Below, piece by piece: positions 58,695-64,000 of a stretch of DNA of 64,000 bases (position 1 is the stretch's first letter; every line of letters starts with the position of its first letter). The position numbers and the translations under genes were made by a program. The DNA lies in the NCBI RefSeq assembly GCF_013141775.1, contig NZ_WHOB01000069.1:496001-560000 (forward strand), read 5' to 3'. The notes beneath the pieces are model-generated. The model ran no database searches. It worked only from the letters and a program-made list of their open reading frames with translations, and had not been told where the DNA came from. The stretch is from Paenibacillus phytohabitans (GTDB lineage: Bacteria; Bacillota; Bacilli; Paenibacillales; Paenibacillaceae).

Positions 58695-60266
58695 ATGAAA
58701 AAGTTAAAAGGGCGCAAACCGCTATTCACAGCGATTATTCTGGTTCTTGCGTTATCCTTGCAGGCATGCTCTGGCGGTAATAACGGGGGTACTTCTGAAC
58801 CGGCAGCATCAAAAGGCACGGAGAGCACGAGTACTGCGGCACCTGCTGACAGTCCGGAATCACTGAAGCCTTACGAGGTGTCGATTATCTACTTCGGTGC
58901 ACCGCAGCGGGATGATGCGCTGGTGGAAGCCAAGCTCAGTGAATATTTCAAAGAGAAATTCAATGCCACTGTTGATCTTCAGCCGATCGCCTCCAGCGAA
59001 TACAAGCAGAAGACCGAGCTGATGTTAAATGCCGGTGAGCCGATGGATCTTGTATTCACAGCCTCATGGCTTAATTTCTTCGGCAACGTCTCTAAGGGCG
59101 CCTTCCTGGATCTGGATGATCTGCTGGCCAAATACGGGCAGGGCATCTCGGAGAACCTGAACCCGATCTACCTGGAGGCTCCGCGCTACAAAGGGAAGCT
59201 GTATGGGATTCCCACAAACAAAGAGATTACCCAGGGCAAGGCCTACACTTACCGGAAAGATATAGTCGACAAATATAGTATCCCTATTGAGGATATTAAG
59301 ACGATGTCAGACTTTGAACCCTGGTTCAAGCTGCTGAAGGAGAAAGAGCCGGAATTGATTCTGGATTTCATTAAGGAGTCGGGTGAAGGCATGATGTATG
59401 AGACCCGCTCGGACTTCCGCGTTATCGGGCCGACGCCTAACAAGATTCCTTTGTTCTTATATGACTATACGAATACAGATAACATCCAGATAAAATCGGT
59501 TATTGATCCGGAAATCTCATCGATTGCCAAAGCGGAATATGAGCTGAACCGCAGCTATTATGAGAAGGGCTACATCAATAGCGATGCAGCTACAACAACG
59601 ACTGACATCGGTGATTTAAGAAAACAGGGTAAAATCTGGATGCAGCAGGCCGTCTGGAAGCCGGGGGCTGATATTGAACTGAAAATTGCCACCGACAATA
59701 AATATGATTTCGTCTCTAAGGTTATTGAAGAGCCTATTGTAACCACGGACCTTGCCGCCGGATCGATGTTCTCCATCTCCCGCACCTCCAAAGATCCTGA
59801 GCGGGCCATGATGGTATTAAATGCGCTGCATACTGATCCTTATGCCGTGAACCTGTTCGTTAACGGAATTGAAGGCACCCACTATAAGAAGATTAGCGAG
59901 AACCGCATCGAGCCGATTGCCGATTCCGGATATGGCACCAGCGCCCTGTTCTGGGTGATTGGTAATCAGCTCATCAATTATCTCAAGCCGGGTCAGCCTG
60001 ATGATTTGTATTCAAGCTGGAAGGAATTCAACAATGAGGCCAAACGTTCACCGCTGTTAGGGTTCGTATTCGATGAGTCATCCGTCAAGAACGAGATTAC
60101 TCAGCTTACCTCGGTCATTGGCGAATACCGGGCCGCAAGCACGGGGGCTATTCCTGACCCTGCCAAAATGCTTGAGGAAAGAAATGAGAAATTAAAGAAG
60201 GCTGGCATTGAGAAGGTCCAAACAGAATTGCAGACCCAAATTGATGCATGGAAAGCAGCTCAATAA
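58695..60266 (+). CDS. ABC transporter solute-binding lipoprotein, LplA/YtcQ-like
   Basis: 523 residues, the large type that goes with LplB/YtcP permeases. Signal peptide with lipobox SLQAC (Cys25), a Gly/Ser/Ala-rich linker, and a two-lobe binding fold (YEVSIIYFGAPQRDDALVEA, EPMDLVFTASWLNF, YGIPTNKEITQG). It binds the oligosaccharide made outside the cell. GGGAGGG lies upstream. A hairpin follows its stop. Confidence 0.93.
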   Translation: MKKLKGRKPLFTAIILVLALSLQACSGGNNGGTSEPAASKGTESTSTAAPADSPESLKPYEVSIIYFGAPQRDDALVEAKLSEYFKEKFNATVDLQPIASSEYKQKTELMLNAGEPMDLVFTASWLNFFGNVSKGAFLDLDDLLAKYGQGISENLNPIYLEAPRYKGKLYGIPTNKEITQGKAYTYRKDIVDKYSIPIEDIKTMSDFEPWFKLLKEKEPELILDFIKESGEGMMYETRSDFRVIGPTPNKIPLFLYDYTNTDNIQIKSVIDPEISSIAKAEYELNRSYYEKGYINSDAATTTTDIGDLRKQGKIWMQQAVWKPGADIELKIATDNKYDFVSKVIEEPIVTTDLAAGSMFSISRTSKDPERAMMVLNALHTDPYAVNLFVNGIEGTHYKKISENRIEPIADSGYGTSALFWVIGNQLINYLKPGQPDDLYSSWKEFNNEAKRSPLLGFVFDESSVKNEITQLTSVIGEYRAASTGAIPDPAKMLEERNEKLKKAGIEKVQTELQTQIDAWKAAQ

Positions 60267-60281
60267 TTAACGCATTGAAGC

Positions 60282-60318
60282 ATGGCAGGAGGTCTGTTGT
60301 TTCAGGGCGTCCTGCCAT
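60282..60318 (+). terminator. Hairpin after the second solute-binding protein gene, probably partial terminator
   Basis: ATGGCAGGA (60282-60290) pairs perfectly with TCCTGCCAT (60310-60318). Only TTT follows, so read-through into GH88 is likely. Confidence 0.5.
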
Positions 60319-60351
60319 TTAACTGTACAAGAGAAAAGGAGACCATACACG

Positions 60352-61455
60352 ATGGAGACTTGGATCAATGAGGCCTGGGATTATTCCCTGGGCAAATTAA
60401 GCACCACGCGCCACAGAATCGGAGCAACCTTCCCTAATGCCTCTTACGGCGGAAAATATGATGCGCGTGACCCCGATTGCTGGACCAACGGGTTCTGGCC
60501 CGGAATCCTGTGGCTGGCTTATCGGGCTACCGGCGATGAGGAATACCGGAGTATCGCCGAGAACTGTGAAGAACAGCTGGATGCGCCTCTTCAGGAATAC
60601 GAACAGCTCCATCATGATAACGGATTCCTCTGGAGTCTGTCAGCGGTGGCCGACTACAAGCTCACCGGCAATATGCTGTCCAGAAGAAGAGGGCTGATCG
60701 CTGCCAGCCACTTAGCCAGCCGCTTTAATCTTAAAGGGCATTTCATCCGTGCCTGGCTGTATGAAGGCAGTGAAGGCCTGGCTATTATAGATTGCATGAT
60801 GAATCTTGGCTTACTGTACTGGGCCAGCGAAGAGCTTAAGGACCCGCGGTACCGGCATATAGCCGCTGCACACTCTGAGATGGCGCTCCGCGAATTCATC
60901 CGTCAGGATGGCTCGGTGCACCATATCGTCCGCTTCGATCCCGGAACGGGAGAGCGGATAGAAGCGCTTGGCGGACAAGGGTATAGTCCGGATTCCGCCT
61001 GGTCCCGCGGATCGGCCTGGGCGATTTACGGATTCGCTATAGGGTACCGCTATACGCGCGACATCCGGTTTTTGGATGCGGCCAAAGCGGCTGCGGATTA
61101 TTTCGCCGCACAATTGCCGGAGGATCTTGTGCCACCGTGGGATTTCCGGGCACCTGCCGAACAGCTATGGGCCAAAGATTCAACAGCTGCGGCCTGCGCA
61201 GCCAGCGGAATGCTGGAAATTGCCTTTCTGTTGGAAGGTGAAGAGGCAGCGCGCTACCGGAAGCTCGGCGCGGCAATAACGGAATCGCTGTTCCGTCATT
61301 ACGCGCCGGAGGACCCGGCGGAAGAAGCGTTGATTACCCGGGGCACCGGCAGCTTCCCGTCCAATGCCGAAGTAGAGGTGCCTATCATCTACGGCGACTT
61401 TTTCTTTCTGGAAGCCTTGCTGAAGTTAAAGGGAGAGAGCGAAATCTTTTGGTAG
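60352..61455 (+). CDS. Unsaturated glucuronyl hydrolase, glycoside hydrolase family 88
   Basis: 367 residues, the family's usual length. The catalytic Asp pair is visible as Asp89 in HHDNGFLW and Asp147 in LAIIDCMMN; GGQGYSPDSAWSRGSAWAIYGFA is the conserved later segment. It hydrates and removes the 4,5-unsaturated uronic acid left by polysaccharide lyases. No signal peptide, so cytoplasmic. AAAAGGAG lies upstream. With the PL8 gene at 63688 it defines a lyase pathway acting on a glucuronate-containing glycan. Confidence 0.93.
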   Translation: METWINEAWDYSLGKLSTTRHRIGATFPNASYGGKYDARDPDCWTNGFWPGILWLAYRATGDEEYRSIAENCEEQLDAPLQEYEQLHHDNGFLWSLSAVADYKLTGNMLSRRRGLIAASHLASRFNLKGHFIRAWLYEGSEGLAIIDCMMNLGLLYWASEELKDPRYRHIAAAHSEMALREFIRQDGSVHHIVRFDPGTGERIEALGGQGYSPDSAWSRGSAWAIYGFAIGYRYTRDIRFLDAAKAAADYFAAQLPEDLVPPWDFRAPAEQLWAKDSTAAACAASGMLEIAFLLEGEEAARYRKLGAAITESLFRHYAPEDPAEEALITRGTGSFPSNAEVEVPIIYGDFFFLEALLKLKGESEIFW

Positions 61456-61494
61456 AGGGAAGGCTTTACCGGCAATGAAGGAGGTACAACGTTG

Positions 61495-63654
61495 ATGAGA
61501 AGAAGAGTGGATTATGTCGATCCGTTTATAGGTGTGGATGGAGAAAACAATTGCTTGTGCGGGCCTTATCTGCCGGGCAGCATCGTAAGGCTTGGCCCGG
61601 ATACGCTGCCGCCGCAGCTATCCCACGGCTACGACAGTTCGAGGCCGATTAGCAGATTCAGTCATACGCATGTCAGCGGAACGGGGGGCGGAGGCCGTTA
61701 CGGCAATGTAGGCTTCACCCCTTATACCGGCATGCAGCGGTTCCATATCGATCCTTACTTTAAGGAGAATGAGCAGGCCGAAGCAGGATATTACAGCGTG
61801 CAATTAATGCCCGCTGCCATACAGGCTGAATTGACCAGCACAGCGCGCACAGGCATCCACCGTTACAGCTTCAAGCCCGGGGACGCTGCCAACCTGCTGA
61901 TTGATGCCGGGGCGGTAATTCAGGTAGGCGGAGATGAGCCGGGGAAGACTACCGGCGTCTCCACGGGCGGCTACCTTGAAGTGATATCGGAGTACGAGAT
62001 TGCAGGCCGTTCCGACCTGCGCGGGGGCTGGGGGCATGAGTTCCCTTATTCCGTCTACTTCTATATCCGCTTCGATCAGCCGATGAAGAGCAGCCTGCTG
62101 GCGGACGCAGGCGGAGTGCGGCGCAGCCCGTCTGTAGATGGTCCGAATTGTAAGGCTTCCCTTAGCTTCGGTGACTGCAAAGTTCTGGTGGCGAAGACTG
62201 GTATTTCTTATGTAAGTGTCGGCAAGGCCAGAGCCAGTGTGGACCGGGAAGCGTCCGCCGGATTCGATGAAATCCGGCAAGCGGCCAGTAGCATCTGGGA
62301 GGATAAACTTAGCAGAGTCACGGTGGAAGGCGGAAGTGAGGAGCATACGCGGCTGTTCTATACCCTGATGACCCGGCTGTTCTGTATGCCGAGTGACTTG
62401 GGGGTAGACGATGAGAACTTCGCCTGGGAATCCGGGGTCCGGCATTTCACTGATCTGTATGCACTGTGGGACAGCGTCCGAAATGCCAACTCGTTGATTA
62501 CACTGCTTGACCCGCAGCTTGAAGTGGATATCCTCAATTGTCTGCTGGATATCGCGGATCATACCGGCTGGCTGCCGGACGCCTGGATTATGGGACATAG
62601 CGCGATGATTCAAGGAGGAAGCTCCGCAGATGTGCTGTTCTGTGAAGCGGCGCTTAAGAAGCTGGAGGGAATCGACTATGCCAAAGCCCTGAAGCAAATG
62701 CGCAAGAATAATGAGGTTACGTCCCCGGACACCTGGCTCTATGGCCGTCACCTGAAGGATTACCATTCCCTGGGGTACTTGTCGACGGATGTGAAGAAGA
62801 ACTGTGTATCCCGTCATATGGAGTATACCTATCAGGACTGGTGTATCGGCCGGTTGGCCGAGGTTCTTGGTCAAGAGGAGACGGCTGAGACGTACTATGC
62901 AAGCTCGGAGAAGCTATGGAACCTATGGCGGGAGGATCTCAAATGCTTCGCGCCCCGGCTTCCGGACGGGGAATGGGCAAGGTCCTTTGACCCCACATCC
63001 TGCCTGCCGGATTCATGGAATGATCCTTACTTCTACGAAGGAACCAGCCTGCAATGGTCGTTCAGCACGCATCATGACTTTCATGGACTGGTCGAACGGC
63101 ATGGGGGGACAGAAGCTTTTATCAGGCATTTAGACCGTTTTTTTGACGGCGGATTCTATAACTCCAAAGAAACCATGCTGCATATTCCTTATTTATATAT
63201 TTATGCGGGAAGACCCGACCGGGCGGCAGACCGGGTCCGGGAATGTCTGGAGACGTACTTCAGGGCTGAACGTGACGGACTGGGTGATAACGAAGATATG
63301 GGCTGCCAGAGTGCCTTTTTCATCTGTTCAGCTATGGGGTTGTACCCTTTGATGGGTCAGGACATCTATTTCCTCGTTCCACCGTTGTTCAATAAGGTAA
63401 CCCTGCTGCTGGGAGCGAAGGAGACTCCCGTTCCTTTGACGATCGAGACTCAGGGTGAATGCAGCGGGTCCGGCAACCGGTATATCCTGTCTGCTTCCAT
63501 CAACGGCAAGGAATTGAACCGTGCCTGGGTCCGCCATGAAGAAATCGCCGGAGGAGGCACGCTTCTGCTGGAGCTTGGTTCTGAAGCCGGAGAGTGGGGA
63601 AGCATGATTCCACCTTCCCCGCTCAAGGAGAGGGAACCGCGCACAATGGCATAA
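61495..63654 (+). CDS. Alpha-mannosidase, glycoside hydrolase family 92
   Basis: 719 residues. Family landmarks are YVDPFIGVDGENN at the N-terminus, SRFSHTHVSGTGGGGRYG (about 50-67), YEGTSLQWSFSTHHDFHGLVE and GLGDNEDMGCQSAFFICSAMG with metal/acid residues. These Ca2+-dependent enzymes are exo-alpha-mannosidases. No signal peptide, so intracellular, which is less usual for GH92. AAGGAGGT is 9 nt before the ATG at 61495; the TTG at 61492 is also possible. It is a second alpha-mannosidase besides GH38 at 33692. Confidence 0.92.
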   Translation: MRRRVDYVDPFIGVDGENNCLCGPYLPGSIVRLGPDTLPPQLSHGYDSSRPISRFSHTHVSGTGGGGRYGNVGFTPYTGMQRFHIDPYFKENEQAEAGYYSVQLMPAAIQAELTSTARTGIHRYSFKPGDAANLLIDAGAVIQVGGDEPGKTTGVSTGGYLEVISEYEIAGRSDLRGGWGHEFPYSVYFYIRFDQPMKSSLLADAGGVRRSPSVDGPNCKASLSFGDCKVLVAKTGISYVSVGKARASVDREASAGFDEIRQAASSIWEDKLSRVTVEGGSEEHTRLFYTLMTRLFCMPSDLGVDDENFAWESGVRHFTDLYALWDSVRNANSLITLLDPQLEVDILNCLLDIADHTGWLPDAWIMGHSAMIQGGSSADVLFCEAALKKLEGIDYAKALKQMRKNNEVTSPDTWLYGRHLKDYHSLGYLSTDVKKNCVSRHMEYTYQDWCIGRLAEVLGQEETAETYYASSEKLWNLWREDLKCFAPRLPDGEWARSFDPTSCLPDSWNDPYFYEGTSLQWSFSTHHDFHGLVERHGGTEAFIRHLDRFFDGGFYNSKETMLHIPYLYIYAGRPDRAADRVRECLETYFRAERDGLGDNEDMGCQSAFFICSAMGLYPLMGQDIYFLVPPLFNKVTLLLGAKETPVPLTIETQGECSGSGNRYILSASINGKELNRAWVRHEEIAGGGTLLLELGSEAGEWGSMIPPSPLKEREPRTMA

Positions 63655-63687
63655 AGGGCAAACCGTTGGCTGAAGGAGAGAATGCGC

Positions 63688-64000
63688 ATGCAGATTCTGA
63701 GAAACAAATGGCTGCAATATATCTCGGGAGATACGCTGAGTCATGAATCGCTGCAAAGTGTCAGGCATGATCAGGATAAGATGCTCGATCACCAGGAGTT
63801 GCTATGGGCTGATGTTCCTTATGCTGAGAACGCTTCGGATGTATTTGTGATCATTGGCCGTTTAAGAGGGATGGCGATTGCTCTGAGATCATCCAAAGGT
63901 CCCTACTATATGGACTCTGTATTAAGGCAGCAGGTGATTTATGGATTGAAATGGCTATATGCACAGAGATACAACGAAAGCTGCCATCCCTATGGAAACT
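63688..64000 (+). CDS. Polysaccharide lyase family 8, N-terminal part, cut by window edge
   Basis: The frame is open from the ATG at 63688 (GAAGGAG 9 nt upstream; the ATG at 63682 is too close) to the window end, 104 codons. ILRNKWLQYISGDTLS, QELLWADVPYA, IGRLRGMAIALRSSKGPYY and YGLKWLYAQRYNESC then HPYGN match the N-terminal alpha/alpha-toroid of PL8 lyases (xanthan, hyaluronate and chondroitin lyases), where a WWDWEIG segment normally follows. No signal peptide is visible, suggesting action on imported oligosaccharides. Xanthan lyase is favoured by the neighbours; the active-site residues lie outside the window. Confidence 0.82.
   Translation, partial: MQILRNKWLQYISGDTLSHESLQSVRHDQDKMLDHQELLWADVPYAENASDVFVIIGRLRGMAIALRSSKGPYYMDSVLRQQVIYGLKWLYAQRYNESCHPYGN

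Noticed and set aside
61804..62874. 356-codon minus-strand open frame opposite the GH92 gene
   Set aside because: It lies wholly inside a well-matched GH92 gene, has no ribosome binding site or family features, and arises from the GC-rich codon pattern.
63328..63792. 154-codon minus-strand frame over the GH92 end and PL8 start
   Set aside because: Both plus-strand genes match known families; the minus frame shows no domain.

Overview
The window looks like a chromosomal segment of a Paenibacillus-type bacterium (Bacillales). Ribosome binding sites are strong AGGAGG types and TTG starts are common. There are several YesM/YesN-like two-component pairs, sugar ABC importers without their own ATPase, an LPXTG-anchored surface protein, and a rifampicin-phosphotransferase-like enzyme close to Bacillus subtilis YvkC. 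No rRNA, tRNA, CRISPR array or intact transposon was seen.

Bases 1-28,600 are mostly single genes with their own regulators: the tail of a propeller-like protein; a rifampicin phosphotransferase-like enzyme; a MerR regulator with an old yellow enzyme and an esterase, each behind a MerR-type palindromic promoter, plus a third such promoter with no gene; melA with a divergent AraC regulator; a Nudix hydrolase; a 1328-residue wall-anchored adhesin with a Thr-Pro stalk; MgtC; a large hypothetical protein; a thioredoxin-reductase-like flavoprotein; an ankyrin protein; a TetR-map pair; and a cyclase whose only sensible start is ATT. Decayed fragments lie between them (IS3 transposase tail, collagen-like repeat, unknown C-terminus).

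At 21,960-26,976 lies a compact candidate peptide-modification cluster. A 33-codon peptide gene with a very strong ribosome binding site (25,576-25,677, minus) is followed by a hairpin, a cobalamin-type radical SAM enzyme and an MFS exporter. A flavin reductase is divergent. This is the best candidate here for an undescribed RiPP-type system.

From 28,711 to the right edge the window is devoted to complex polysaccharide use, in two modules. Module A (28,711-49,056) has a giant secreted clan-A glycosidase, a GH38 alpha-mannosidase, a YesM/YesN-like pair, three flavoproteins of the FAD_oxidored (PF12831) type, a sugar ABC importer whose MalG-like permease has a large extracytoplasmic insert, and an SGNH esterase. 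Module B (49,264-64,000) has a secreted GH9 glucanase with duplicated flanking modules, a second YesM/YesN-like pair, a second ABC importer, GH88 unsaturated glucuronyl hydrolase, a GH92 alpha-mannosidase and the start of a PL8 polysaccharide lyase. GH9 + PL8 + GH88 + alpha-mannosidase + esterase matches the bonds of xanthan (cellulose backbone with Man-GlcA-Man side chains), so I infer a xanthan or xanthan-like utilisation locus. In this model the secreted GH9 cuts the backbone, the importer takes up oligosaccharides, and lyase, glucuronyl hydrolase and mannosidases finish the job inside the cell. CcpA-like cre sites and shared promoter elements support common regulation.
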